In this document: piece after piece, positions 10,988-22,585 of the stretch
Layout: every line of letters starts with the position of its first letter
Position numbering within the stretch: position 1 is the stretch's first letter
From: Bisporella sp. PMI_857
Taxonomy: Eukaryota; Ascomycota; Leotiomycetes; Helotiales; Helotiaceae
Direction of reading: 5' to 3'
Length of the DNA stretch: 64,000 nucleotides
NCBI GenBank assembly: GCA_021307315.1
Contig: JAJSPD010000022.1
Span: forward strand, 62,001-126,000
Notes under the pieces: model-generated
Database searches by the model: none
What the model was told of the DNA's origin: nothing
The model's input: the letters and a program-made list of their open reading frames with translations, nothing else
Translations under genes and position numbers: made by a program

Positions 10988-11784
10988 ATGATTGTGAAGG
11001 TGAACAGCTCGAATTCATTTCTTCCCAACCACCATAACGCTGACCTGTTTTGAAATAGGAATCCCGTTCACCTGCCTTAGATCGAATTCGAGACAACCAG
11101 CGGCGCTCTCGTGCCCGCAGGAAGGAATACATTGAACAACTTGAGGGGCGTGTGCGGGCATTTGAGCGTCTCGGTGTTCAGGCCGGCGCGGAATTGCAGG
11201 TCGTAGCGCAGAAAGCTGCCGTGGAGAACTCTCTGCTTCGAGACTTATTGGGACAACGTGGCGTGACATTTGATGAGGTTGAGGCATATTTGAGCGATAG
11301 GTGGGCCAGCTTGAGGAAGGCTCCCCCTACTTCGGATTCGCGTTTCCTTCCTCGATCACTGTTGGCATCCATGATGAATACCTCCGATTGTTTGAAACGT
11401 AGCGATCCCAAAGCAATGGCAGAAAAACCAGGATCTCTAGCCCAATATCTCCAGACCACTGCGCCGCCTTCATCGGCTTCTCGTTTCGAATTAAATGCGC
11501 CAGAGCCTGCAATAATGCCCGCTTCCTTTCAGACGCCTCCAGTTCAGCAGCTTGTGGAAGAACATTTGTCACCCGTTAATCCCCATCATTTGCCCGACGA
11601 CACTGAAAGGAAATCTCTTTATGAAAAAGTCGACAATTTGACACCGTGTGAGGAAGCCGCGTATATTATTGCGAGTTTGCGTGGACATGACAAACTGGAT
11701 GAGATCCGAACTGAGCTGGGTTGTTCTCTAAAGAAAGATTGTAAGATCACGAACCTTGCCATATTCGAGGCGATGGATCGATAA
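10988..11784 (+). CDS. fungal bZIP transcription factor
   Basis: A short first exon (ATG at 10988-10990, MIVK) is joined through a 59-bp intron at 11000-11058 (GTGAAC...GCTGAC...TAG) to the main exon, giving 245 residues. The basic region is RIRDNQRRSRARRKEYIEQL at about residues 12-31, followed by a leucine-zipper-like heptad region to about residue 60 (LEGRVRAFERL...LLRDLLGQ). The C terminus has the CEEAAYIIASLRGHDKL type tail seen in similar fungal bZIPs. It would bind DNA as a dimer in the nucleus. The start is chosen because the basic region lies upstream of the first ATG of the main exon and the intron carries a good branch site. Targets are unknown. The gene at 26862-27935 has the same NQRR-RARRK-Y basic-region type. 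Confidence 0.8.
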
Positions 11785-12616
11785 CAGGCTTGCTGTGTGT
11801 GAAATCCCTTATTTCGAATCAGCTCGGATTTAGCGTCTAGAGCGATGACTTGAAACGATCAGTCTAGTCTAAAGGCTATCAAGTTGGATTATCACGACCA
11901 TTTCTCTTATTACGCCTACCAGATCCGGCGGGGCACAGAGCTATCTAATTGTACGCAATCTGGCCAACTCGGAAGGTATGTGTGCCGAGGAACCTTTAAT
12001 CTTAAGATGAAATCGTTTTCCTCCCAAAGTTTTGCCCAACGCAAGTGCAAATTTCTATGCTTACGCTGGATAATTTAGGTGACGCACTGACGATGTATCT
12101 TCACCTCAAGAATAGGATGTCGATGTTTTTGCTATGGGAAGCTGGTCTCAGTAGGGCCAATCTGTACACAGCACTCCTATCTCTCCGATGGATGGGCTTC
12201 TTGCAAAGTCTCGTGTGAGGTTGGATATTGAACCCAATATACCTAATTCTTGGCAATGCACATGCCATGCCATTTGACCAACTCATCCGTCCTGCACGTT
12301 GTGGTATGTTGTTCTGAGGAGACATCTTGAACTTTGGATGCTGTAAATTCAAAGGACTTGAAGACTGATACGTTAATATTGACTCTTGGTTAAACAGAGA
12401 GTTTGGTTGTATACAAGGTGCGCTTGTTTCTCGAGATAATGCTATTGAAAGAGGTTCGGGTCGTGCGATGTGGTGTAGGTATCCCGATCGATCTCATGAA
12501 TTGAGTTTTGCTATAAAGCCTGCAGGTGGTCAAGTGCCACCGAGCGCATCTTTAGACGCAGATATGCCTGAGAAACAAATGTCATCATATGTTTTTCGGC
12601 AAACGCAGTTTTATTA
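11785..12616. other. intergenic, no gene seen
   Basis: Both strands have only short frames without motifs. The interval ends at the left terminus of the foldback-like element. Confidence 0.4.
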
Positions 12617-13264
12617 AACGGCAAATGACTGAAATACCACTGTTTTTTACCCAAAATTCTCATATACCACTGTTTTTGTTTACCTCTTACTGAAATACCA
12701 TTACTATGGTATTTCAGTCAATCACCAACAAAAGGATGGTATTTCAGAAAGAAAGATACAACTTTTATAAGCAACCTATAATAGAAATAAAAGTACTCTA
12801 ATTACAAAGAACCCTGAATCGCTCAATATCACGCACTTCCATACGCCTTTCCTGACCTTGTAGAATAACGGATTTCTAGAGGTATTTCAACCATATACTC
12901 GTGATTAGCCTCGAATAGGTCACTAGGCAGTCTGAAAGCTCGTCGTCGCTCCTAAGAAGATCGCCGACAATATCTACTTCCTTTTGTATAACCTCCTCCC
13001 TAGCATATTGCATATTTGGCTCTATATCAAGGCGCTGAGCTTGACGCTCTTGCTCTTTGTCATCCAGCTCGAATGATGGTATACCAGTAAGAAAGGTGTT
13101 TTACAGTAGTATTACTAGTATACCATCATTTTACGTGCTTTTGACTGAAATACCATCATTTTCTCTTGGCTTCAAAATGATGGTATTTCAGTAAGAGGCA
13201 AACAAAAACAGTGGTATATGAGAATTTCAGGTAAAAAACAGTGGTATTTCAGTCATTTGCCGTT
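12617..13264. mobile_element. foldback or MITE-like element with long terminal inverted repeats
   Basis: The left end AACGGCAAATGACTGAAATA continues for about 85 bases and is matched in reverse by the right end. Both arms share the blocks ACCACTGTTTTTTACC and TCTCATATACCACTG with only a few differences. Inside, short motifs of the form CTGAAATACCATCATTTT and their reverse complements recur. No transposase frame is present in the 648 bp. No clear target duplication was found next to the ends. Confidence 0.7.
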
Positions 13265-13666
13265 GTAGGTGTCACGACACGCGCTGTGGATCTACAGATA
13301 CAGAGGGCAACGGTGGTATCATACGAGAATATCAAGCTGAGGAAGGAAAAGGGGCTCGGGGAGAGCAGGCTATATGTACATGAGGGAGCCCTAGTGGCTC
13401 GGCGACAGGGCACGTGCTCGACCAGGGTCGGGACGTGACAGTAGGAAGTAGGGGCTTACGGATCCACATACGACCCACCAGGTCACGTGGCCCGCACAAC
13501 CCCCATTTTGTAGAATCTAGAGTAGAACCTAATAGATTGTCATCATTAGAACGTAGCACAAGCCTACCCGATAGCTACAATTACGGATATTAATGCAGCG
13601 AATAGAACCAGCTCGACATTCAGCATTCGAAGTTACATCAAGGAGGAAGGTTAGGGTGGTGCGGAT

Positions 13667-15046
13667 ATGGTTGAAGGAGACCCAGGGCCGACGCGTCAGT
13701 CGCGTCGTGAACGTGCCAAAACAACGAAAGCATTGGAACAAGAAAGGGTCATGCTCCTTGCGGATGAAGACGAAAGCAATGACAGCGGACCAGAGAAGAC
13801 AATTCACGTAGCAACGGCCCCCGGCGCACCACGACCGACTCGAACCGCAATCACGCCTCAACCCAAGGACCAAGCAGCGCCCACGAGAACCCGAACATCT
13901 GCAGCGAAGGTTGCAGAACGATTGGCAGCAGCCACTACAACTACAAATCGATCAGTGATCGGAAAGACGAGCACAACGGCCAATGGGCAGAGCAAGGCAC
14001 TGACCGAGTTGATTACCTCACTACTGAGCGCCATAGAGGAACAGAAGCAAGAACAGATGGAGGCAATGGCGGAGCAGAAACGGGCACACGCCAACCAGAT
14101 CGAGACTCTCTCCGAATTGTTCACGAAGCAGATCGAAACACTGAAGGCAGAAGTGGCTGAATTGATCCAGACCCAGTGGTCCAACATCCAAAATTCGTCG
14201 GCACTCAATCTGTCGTATGCAGATGTTGCCCGTACGCCACCGAGCAGTCAACCAAGCAATGTCCAGACCCTTACCTCGATGGGCACGATACCATCAGCAA
14301 TGACAGATACGCTGTACTGCACCATCGATACGTCCAGGATGGGAGAGGAAGACAAGAGCAAGGTGCACCCAGGATCAATCAGAAAAGCAATCGAGGAAGA
14401 GATCCGCACCACAGATGGACATGCGAATTGGCGCTGCGCGGCAGTAATCAAGGATTCCAGAAATGCCGAACGCGTCAAGGTAGCATGTAGAGACGAAGCT
14501 GAGCTTCACAGGGTCAAGGAAGCAGCTCGGAAAACGGCCCCACCTAATGCTCGGGTGTTACGAGACCAGCTCTACCCAGTGAAGGTGGACAACGCAAACC
14601 GAACGGCCATTCTCGATCAAGAGGGAAACATTTTACCTGGGGCCGCCGAGGTCCTGGGAAAGGAGAATGAAGTCAACATAGCCAAGATCGCATGGCTCAG
14701 CAGAAAAGATCAGGGGAAAGCGTATGGGTCAATGGTAGTCTACGTCACTAAAGGCAGTGAAGCAGCACGACTACTGCGAGAGCAGTACTTCCACGTTGCT
14801 GGGGAATCCGCATACACCAGGGTCTATGAACATCGAGCGGGCCCAACGCAATGTTACAACTGTCAAGAAGTCGGTCATAAGGCATATGCTTGCACCAAGA
14901 CGCAGGTATGTGCAAAGTGCGCCAAGGAGGGCCACATCCACAAGGAATGCTCGCAAACGATAGCAAAGTGTGCGTTATGCAAAGGACCGCATGAATCATT
15001 TAGCAAGAATTGTCGAGTGCTTCACGGCACCCGGCCCGAGAAATAG
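13667..15046 (+). CDS. ORF1 (gag-like) of a Tad-type non-LTR retrotransposon, ORF2 absent
   Basis: A 459-residue protein starts at ATG 13667. An acidic and glutamine-rich N-terminal half has coiled-coil-like segments (SLLSAIEEQKQEQMEAMAEQ, about residues 119-138). The C terminus carries zinc knuckles: CYNCQEVGHKAYAC (CX2CX4HX4C), then CAKCAKEGHIHKEC and CALCKGPHESFSKNC. Three knuckles at the end of an ORF1 are typical of Tad/LINE elements of filamentous fungi, where the protein binds element RNA. Normally an endonuclease/reverse transcriptase ORF2 follows. Here only a possible stub (about 15150-15225) is seen before an LTR fragment. The open frame is intact, unlike most other elements in the window. 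The native host promoter is not identified. Confidence 0.8.
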   Translation: MVEGDPGPTRQSRRERAKTTKALEQERVMLLADEDESNDSGPEKTIHVATAPGAPRPTRTAITPQPKDQAAPTRTRTSAAKVAERLAAATTTTNRSVIGKTSTTANGQSKALTELITSLLSAIEEQKQEQMEAMAEQKRAHANQIETLSELFTKQIETLKAEVAELIQTQWSNIQNSSALNLSYADVARTPPSSQPSNVQTLTSMGTIPSAMTDTLYCTIDTSRMGEEDKSKVHPGSIRKAIEEEIRTTDGHANWRCAAVIKDSRNAERVKVACRDEAELHRVKEAARKTAPPNARVLRDQLYPVKVDNANRTAILDQEGNILPGAAEVLGKENEVNIAKIAWLSRKDQGKAYGSMVVYVTKGSEAARLLREQYFHVAGESAYTRVYEHRAGPTQCYNCQEVGHKAYACTKTQVCAKCAKEGHIHKECSQTIAKCALCKGPHESFSKNCRVLHGTRPEK

Positions 15047-15264
15047 TTGTGATTTGACCCCATTGAATCGCAAACCTCCCCTTCACCCTCCTTTACCTCA
15101 CTAACCCCCAAAGCACTCTCGTGCTCGCAGCAGGTTCTGCTTCAGCTGCTGAGGATAGGACGCTGAACACTTTGAGAATCGCCTCCAAGCTACTTGCTAC
15201 TAATCATTTTACACGAGAACCCGTAGACGACGATGGACCACATGTGGAAAAGCACTACTTTGGA

Positions 15265-15494
15265 TGTAGATGTATTGTACGGGCCTTGCGAGACCAAGCC
15301 AACTATAGAAGAACTTGAATTGTATATAATCGATCTAGGCCCTTTTAGGCATATTGCCGGGCGTAATAAAATACTACTACTACTAGTAGAACCTAATACA
15401 ACAACAATTACCATATCCATCAAGAGCAAGAGCGTGGCCTACAAAGTAGAGCTGCGCCTTTTGCCCCGTGGAAGGTAAGATACTTGAACCAACA
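15265..15494 (-). mobile_element. LTR-like remnant (family D)
   Basis: Read on the minus strand it runs from TGTTGGTTCAAGTATC to ACATCTACA. It contains the 95-bp block shared with 1893-1994. The exact ends are uncertain because no target duplication was found. It sits where ORF2 of the Tad element should continue. Confidence 0.45.
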
Positions 15495-15815
15495 GCCGTT
15501 TTTTAAAATATAAAGAATTTGTCTTGCTGTGATCACCAACATCCTCCAATATCCTCCAATATCCATTAATATCCATTGACACCTTCCCACGCCACATAAA
15601 CGTTAGCTCTAGGTAAAATATATAAAGGGTGGTTGCGTGTGACAGAAGCAAAGCCGCTGTGACGAGCGGACGCTGGGCATGCTGCTGCGCCAAAAGTTGA
15701 GGGGTCAAATTTGACATATCCACTCTTGCCACACGTATACTCAGGCCTAACACTCAGGCTTTGACTAATGCTATATTTAACGACAATATCCCAGCGTGTA
15801 TCAGGGGATAATATT

Positions 15816-16356
15816 ACAGTCGAAACTGTTTATATGGGAACGCTTGGTTCCAAGTCCTGATTCCCATATATAGGGGTTTCCCATGTAAAGGGGCCTTATG
15901 TAAGCAAGATTATACTGCATTCTAGAAGCACTTTCCAGCGATATACACACCAAATTAGAGTTAAAATACCACTGGCGTAAACGATATTTCTTTTTATTCG
16001 TAGGATTATAGCTTTTTATTCGACTTCTAAACTGTGCTGCGATTAGTACACCTGGGATAACTGGTTCTCTAGCTCTCGATAAAGCATATAATGAAGCTTA
16101 GAAAGAGTCAAAATAAAAGTATTTTTGTTCAATTAAGGAGTACTAACAATCATATAATAACTAATCTGAGAACAGGAACTTAAGCCCCACCACATTCTTA
16201 TATGGGAATGCACCAAAAAAGCTTGTATTTCATTCCCCATATGCATTTAAAGAAGTTTTCCCATCTACCCACTATAAAATCGACTGTTCCAGGCCTTCAT
16301 TCCCATATCTAGAGGTTTTTCATATAAGGAGTTTTCATATAAACAGTTTCGACTGT
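15816..16356. mobile_element. MITE-like element with terminal inverted repeats
   Basis: The left end ACAGTCGAAACTGTTTATAT is repeated in inverse orientation at the right end (ATATAAACAGTTTCGACTGT, 16337-16356). Both arms also carry subterminal CCCATAT or TTCATAT motifs. The 541-bp interior is AT-rich and has no transposase frame. Ends of this style recall pogo/Fot-type elements, but the TA target duplication expected for them is not clear. Confidence 0.6.
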
Positions 16357-16519
16357 TTAGGCATTCTCGTGCAATTTTTGAAAAATTAGCTTGATCTTAG
16401 CAGCTGTGATTAGAGATGGTTGGCACTCAATTCTGACTTCAGCCCGGTCAACAAACGATAAACAGCAGAGTGAGCTTAACGCGATCTTGCTCAACCGTAG
16501 TGGTGTTTATGCAAGACTT

Positions 16520-17395
16520 TTATGTTTTATTTACAATATCCTTTTTAAGGGGCACATCCTTCATCTGCTTGTCAACATTCTCCTTTCTTTCACTAAACCG
16601 ATCCCCAAGCAGCTCTATATAGGGCCTCATAACAACTGTATACTTAACAAACTCCTCCATACAATCCACCAGCCTATCCCGATTTCCACTTGGCAACAAC
16701 CTAGCTTTCCCACTGCCATTTCCACCCTCATCATCAAATTGCTTCCACGCAGTTGGCAAAACTACTCTGATTCGGGATAGTGAACATCCTCATCCACCTA
16801 CCTCATATCCTTAAACTATTAGCAGAGTTAAAGCTCCGACTCCTACCATTGACCCGGATCACGGATAGTGTGCGGCCTTGTGTAGGCCGCACCGAGCCCG
16901 TAGATAGAGGGATCCAGCCTATTTGGTTCTTGAAGACGGCAGTGATGTTTCCGTGCTGTTCAGGCGAACACTAGATGTGCCGTCGGACCAGAGAGATAGG
17001 GAGCGTAGTTCTTGAACTGAGGGGTGTGAGGCGCCGACAGAGTCGCGGATGAGGAGTTCGCTCAGGTTGAATATGCGACACGTCGCAGCCGAGACGGCGA
17101 AGAATGCGAGAAGCCTCGAAAGCCAGTAGTTTGGAGTAGGAGCCTGAATACACGTTAAACCGGCCCACTATTTCAAGCTCTGGGGCAAGGCCTATACCAT
17201 TCCGCAATCTTCCATAAAGTACTAGGACCTTTAACCTAGATTCAGTCTTTGCTAAATTTTCCGCCTGGCAATAACAGTCTCTAACTCCAACTGAGATGTC
17301 CAATCCGTGGCTTCGAGCTTTGCATCTAGCAAAAAGAGACGGCATTTAGCTCTGATGTCGCAGTTTATAGAGGTTTTAGTAATGTCCTTCGCCAT
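16520..17395 (-). pseudogene. arsH: arsH pseudogene (NADPH-dependent FMN reductase, organoarsenical resistance)
   Basis: Pieces in successive minus-strand frames add up to a nearly full ArsH. From the ATG at 17395 they read MAKDITKTSINCDIRAKCR, DWTSQLELETVIA, ESRLKVLVLYGRLRNG, an intron, [87 protein letters not shown] and finally RDRLVDCMEEFVKY to a TAA at 16520. At least four frameshifts (near 17290, 17070, 17000-16990 and 16757) and in-frame stops (a TAG after SDG, a TGA after SLRI) break it. The FMN-binding LYGxLR-type loop and the [11 protein letters not shown] segment are recognisable. ArsH oxidises trivalent organoarsenicals, so it fits functionally with the ACR3/ArsM cluster 6 kb downstream. 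Confidence 0.85.
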
Positions 17396-19071
17396 TTTCA
17401 ATATCACAAACCTGCAGGAGAAATCGAATACCAGCCCAAGGAAGTGAGGCGGTTACTTACGTAATGGCCACAGAAGCGCGCGCCAAATCCTTAGGCATGA
17501 GTCAACGAATATGTGACCCTTACAGTGCAGGATCTCATCTGCCCTTCATGGTGCTTGTTTACCCAAAGGTATGACTCACTCAACTAGCTATTCAGAGAGT
17601 ATGTGGGTGTCAAACCAATATCGGAGCCGAGTTTCATCCGAGAATCCGGCGCGGGAAGGAAAGCCTATGAGCACTCGACCAAGCCCTTCTAGAATCACAG
17701 TCGCCCGGCTTGTGTGAGGGCGGTTAAGCAAGCCAGACGCACAGTGTAGCCAGTAGTACGTACGGCCGTACAAAAGCTCGGGCCATACGCTAATAACTAT
17801 ACAGCATAAGCGCCAAGAGAAATTTTTACAGGGATTTTTTTGGTGTATTCCGTACAATATTTTAAAAGGACGGCCACACGGCCTGTACGTACCCCCCGTA
17901 AAAATACAGACATTTTTTATTACTAATCAAACCGTACCGTATTTCTCCTCGAGACTGTACTATTGGCTACACTGTCAGACGCAAAGAGATTGATCCCTGA
18001 TGTTCCCTGTCATTTCGAGTACTGTACGTACCGGAATCACCCATTTGACTTGATGCTAGAGGACTTGGCACCGTAGCCTTGCACCCAGAACCTCTGTAAA
18101 GGTGGACAGGATCTTCTTAATCTGGGTGATCTAGCCAAACCAAATAGCAGTAAGCTAGCCGTTGCTGCATTTCTTGTAGATTGCAGTATAAGTGTCTCAC
18201 TTGTTTTGGTATTGATACACTGCTCTTGATTGTTATGTTTGCGGCTTTTCAAACGTACAATGCTGACGCGTATGCCAAGTTTCTGAACTGGTGGTGTGCC
18301 GCCTTTGCTTTTGTTTTTGGGGGTGGGCAGACTCTTAGACAAGAATACGCCTTGTTATGTCTGATCTCGCGGTTGTACAGTGTGGTACCATTGGTTTCCA
18401 TTCCCACTCCATTGTCACAACAAAGCCTGTCATTGGCTGTCACAATCCATATCATGTTCTAATTGGTCAATGTACTTAAGGACCAAGTCCAAGAGGAATT
18501 GGAAGATCATAGCCCAACAAGAAGAAGTAGATGATTGGATCTTCCCAGTCTAGTACTTTCCCTCTACTTCGATTTCATTCTACACGTTTTATACGCGCTG
18601 GAATGGTGACGTGGAATTTTTGCGTAGGTGTGGGGGGAGGAGACCTTATATGACTCCAACGACCCCGCGGTCGGCCACTCAAGATAGTTTTTCAGTCTTA
18701 ACTTTGACCGCTGAATTTCTGAGAATTCTTCAACAAATTAAATCTAAAGAAAGAAATCAATAATGTTATCTTTGACGCACGATACAATTTTACAAGAACA
18801 ACACAAAACAAGTCATAAAAAAACGATACGATATCAAGCCGCACAAGGTAGTGAGATGCCATGGACCTGAGAAATTTGGGAGACCAAATCCACAACAGGA
18901 ACTAGTTTTCCGCAAGAAAGGTTTCATACGAATCACCCGAATCAGAGACAATTTGTGAGTGTACTGATGCATTATGAGAGGTTACACTGCTTGTATGCGG
19001 CCATCCGATCCTTATATTTCAGTTACGATGGCTCTATATTTGTTAATAGTGCTATACAGGCTTCAGGTAAC
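17396..19071. other. intergenic, no gene recognised
   Basis: No domain-bearing frame is visible on either strand. Two overlapping frames around 18037-18462 are antisense to each other and lack motifs. The region contains the 5' flank of the arsH pseudogene and, at its right end, that of the HET gene. Confidence 0.35.
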
Positions 19072-21642
19072 ATGAATTCACACAATAACTGGAAAGATAA
19101 TCTTGCTCCAGCGCAGCATTCAGTGCTAGGAAAAAGGATACAGCATCACAGCCGCGAGCCTTCCAGGGATCGAAGCAATCCTACCAACAAACGTCCTCGC
19201 CATCTAGCTCTCTCATCAATTAATCAAGATCAAATTTGCGATGAATGTGCCCGCATACCCTGGGACAAAATCGATGAATGGATCACCCACAAAGGACAAA
19301 TTGCCTGGCAAGGTAAGCTAATCGTAAACGTTACGAAACGCTATCGAAATGGCAGGACCTCCAAGACCTGTCCAATATGTCGACTACTGCATTGTTCATG
19401 GATAAAGCCCTATGTCGATAGTTTACATCCCTCGAAATGGAATACACGGAAAGAGGGCTATTTTGGCGACCGCCTACATATTTTCCGGCACCTTCGACAT
19501 AATCCTCACGTCAACGACTTCCAAACTTCGAGGAATGAGCTTCGTAAACACAATGCAGCATATCACATCGCCGTTGTCCCATTTGGACGCGAATGGCGTG
19601 ATCATTTCGAGGAGCATATAGCCTCGCACGGAATGGTTATAGTTGTACCCAAAGATCGTCCCCAATCTGAAATCTTCAATCCTCAACAAGTATCTAAAAA
19701 ATTCGACCCTAATGTGGTGCTGCCTTGGTTAGAGGTCTGTAAGGATCACAAAATTCTTTGCAACCCAAAACCAGCAAGGGTCAAGGGAATGAAGGTAATT
19801 AACTGCCTTTCTGGGACCATTCAATACCATAACGGTAGCGAAAACTACGTAGCTCTCAGCTACGTATGGGGACCAGCTCCAAGTAAAGCGCCAAAGCGGG
19901 AGCTGACTGGAAATGAAACACCGAAAGGAGAGGTATGGCTATAACCTAAGTCTAAAAGACTCAAGCCAATGTTTCATATCCGACGAAATATTCATAGATC
20001 AAAGCTGAATCTCATTTAGATCCAGACGAGCACCGTAGTCAAAGAAGACCATGCCGTCACTGCACCCGAGAATAAGTCGCTATCAAGACTTCCTAGGCCC
20101 CTTCCATTAACTATTGAAGATGCCATGCAAGTAACTAAAGCGCTTGGCTATCACTACCTCTGGGTAGATGCTTATTGTATTGATCAGGATAGTACAACGG
20201 AGAAGCAAGAGCAGGTTGGTCGCATGAAGGAAATTTACGCTGGCTCGCAAGCAACTATTTTTGCATTGGGACCTAACTCAAACTATGGACTACCTGGCGT
20301 TAGCTCGAGACCCCGAGTCTGGCAACGACAAAGTGTGACACTCGGGAAGTACAAATTGATATCATCCATGTCGGATCCGCATATATCCATTAATGACTCC
20401 ACATGGTCGACCAGAGGATGGACCTTTCAAGAAGCTATGTTTTCGACCCGCCGTTTATTCTTCACCGACGACCAAGTATATTTTGAATGCAACGCAATGA
20501 ATTCCCCGGAAGCCTTGAAGAGTAATATGAAACTCTTCCACATTCAAAGTGGTCAACGTGTCAAGGCTTGTTACCGCGCTGGAGTGTTTGTTTCTGGAAA
20601 TTCGAATAAGTTCTCTCATCTCGATGTGAAGCAAAACGAAGCGAATCATCGGAAGGTCGATACCCTCCGAAGGTGTCAATACCACATCCAGGAATACACC
20701 AAAAGAGAATTGACAAATAAGGACGATATCTTAAACGCATTTATAGGTGTGGCATGTTTCTATGCCAGAACGACCGCAAAGATAGCTAGTTTAGCTGGGA
20801 TACCTATCCCTTTCCCATTTGTAAAGTCAGGGGATGTCAAAAGGGTTCATCTAGACCACCTCAGCTATGCTCTGGCCTGGATGCATCATACACACAAATT
20901 CAGCGAAGCAAAACTGAAGAATCCCCAAAACCTGCCAGGATCCTTGCGCGCACAATTACCATGGACTCCGTCCACAAACCCCCATCCACAACGTAGATCT
21001 GACTTCCCGTCTTGGTCATGGGCTGGGTGGTTTGGCGAACTCGAACCACGGGAGGATCTTCCCTACTACTGGACTAGTCACCTGAGCTCCGTGCGGATAG
21101 GCTTTCCAGGAGATATCCCCCGAGACTACGGATGGTTGACGGATTTCCCACACTACAGGCATCTCATCATACAGAAGCTCCTCACGGCGAACGAATTGTA
21201 TTTTGACGCATACGTCCTCAACCCTCAGAAGCTGAGATTCTGGGAGAGAGACCTTTCCATGCCGTCCAAGCGGATCCCCTCGAAGGCCATGCTGGTGAAC
21301 CTGTCGAGAGGACCCTGTTCATGGGAAAAACTCCACCAGAGGCTGCTAGACGGAGATCTCGAGTGCGTGGTGATAGGGATGCATGGGAAACCCCGCGACG
21401 ACGTCTTCAAGCGAATCGAGGCCGCGGATGGGAAGGCCCCGAAGGCGCTCAAGGGCCGGATCAGTCAGCTCGAGCAGCGTGAGCCGGATGCCATTGTCTG
21501 TCTTATTGTCCTTACGGTGAAGGGAACATCGTATCGGAGAGGCCTTCTCAAGATCCCGGCCAAGGGTTTAGGAAGCGATGGTGGGGAAGGTGTGGTGCAG
21601 GCGTTAGCTGTGGGTCCAAAAAGGCGTTTTGCTTTGAGGTAG
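19072..21642 (+). CDS. HET-domain protein (two exons)
   Basis: Exon 1 at 19072-19932 and exon 2 at 20020-21642 join in phase 0 across an 87-bp intron (GTATGG...TTTAG), giving about 827 residues. The N-terminal third has CxxC pairs (ICDECARIP and KTCPICRLLHC) common in HET proteins. The HET core follows: NYVALSYVWGPAP at the exon-1 end, then TIEDAMQVTKALGYHYLWVD, AYCIDQDSTTEKQEQVGRM and STRGWTFQEAMFSTRRLFFT in exon 2. A conserved SDFPSWSWAGWFGELE motif lies further on. No stop or shift interrupts it. An in-frame ATG also occurs at 18955; 19072 is chosen because the codons upstream look like 5' leader. HET proteins trigger death of incompatible fusion cells. It lies between arsH remains and the arsenic cluster, without an obvious functional tie. 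Confidence 0.85.
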
Positions 21643-21927
21643 TTCTAGTCTTGCTTTATGTTTTTGTTTTTTGAATTTGGTTACTAGGTTGCGCTAATAA
21701 TCTACTGGATTTCTTTATTGTTTATTTCTTTTCCTATTTAATTAGTCTTTTGAAATTAGTCAAATTTTTACAAGTGAGTTTCCGGGTCATTCCTCTGCCT
21801 CAAATGATACCAACGTAGCCCATAAGCGAGTTTCCAACACAAGCGAAATTCCATTTCTTTTCTTGGCATCGTACAAACCACCTTTCAGCAACATTTTTTT
21901 ATATATACCAAAATAGTTCGTACTTGG

Positions 21928-22198
21928 AATGAATCTGACTTTATTTTAGCAGTAAATACGCTTCAAAAAAACATACATTTAAAGTTAAGTCGCGTTGGTC
22001 GAACTTACAATGTGCTTCGCAAAACATTGTATAACCGATATCATGAAATAACTTTACAACGCGATATTTCAGCTAATTCTCGAAAACTTACCGATCTTGA
22101 AAAAATGTTATTGTACGACATATTCTTAACTTGGATTCACGGTCATTTCTTTTTCGACTTAGTAATGTTGAAGATATAGCAGCTAAATAATTACTTCA
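21928..22198 (+). pseudogene. N-terminal fragment of a pogo/Fot-type transposase
   Basis: The plus strand reads AVNTLQKNIHLKLSRVGRTY, then NVLRKTLYNRYHEITLQRD and KLTDLEKMLLYDIFL, and after a one-base shift LDSRSFLFRLSNVEDIAAK. This is the order of the HTH/CENP-B-like DNA-binding region of fungal pogo/Fot transposases. A frameshift, a TAA and a hard junction with LTR-like DNA at about 22200 show that it is dead and truncated. Confidence 0.7.
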
Positions 22199-22396
22199 AC
22201 TGTCACGGCCCTGGCCCTATCTCGCTTAGAACCCCTTGGGGCTCGGCCTTTTAGGGCTCGGCCCCTGACCCACAGGGCTCGCTTACGCTGGCCCATGGCC
22301 AGTCTCCTGTATATAAATGTAACAGCCAGGATTCGGCAAACCAGTTCAAGACCCCGGGTATGGAATAAAAGCCCTTACGGAAAAGATTAAGGTTTC

Positions 22397-22548
22397 TGTT
22401 GGAATGCATGTACATAGCTTCACGCGTTCCATATCGCAAGGATTGTGGGCCCTCTACCATCTATATAACTACCTGGCAATAGGCCGTAGCTTAGAAGAAT
22501 CAACGAATATCATAACCACACCAGCAAGAGCGTAGTCACAGCTACGGG
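22397..22548 (+). mobile_element. truncated LTR, family B
   Basis: It starts TGTTGGAATGCATGTACATA and continues through CCTGGCAATAGGCCGTAGCTT to AGAGCGTAGTCACAGCTAC. The terminal GGTATTCCGACA is missing. It matches the copy at 29908-30089 very closely over the shared part. A different TG-started repeat (TGTCACGGCCC) precedes it at about 22200. Confidence 0.65.
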
Positions 22549-22585
22549 CTTGCAGTCACTATAGGAGCGTATAACCTAGATTGTC

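Noticed and set aside
16391..16780. 129-codon plus-strand frame
   Set aside because: It is antisense to the C-terminal part of the arsH relic, which is recognisable on the minus strand.
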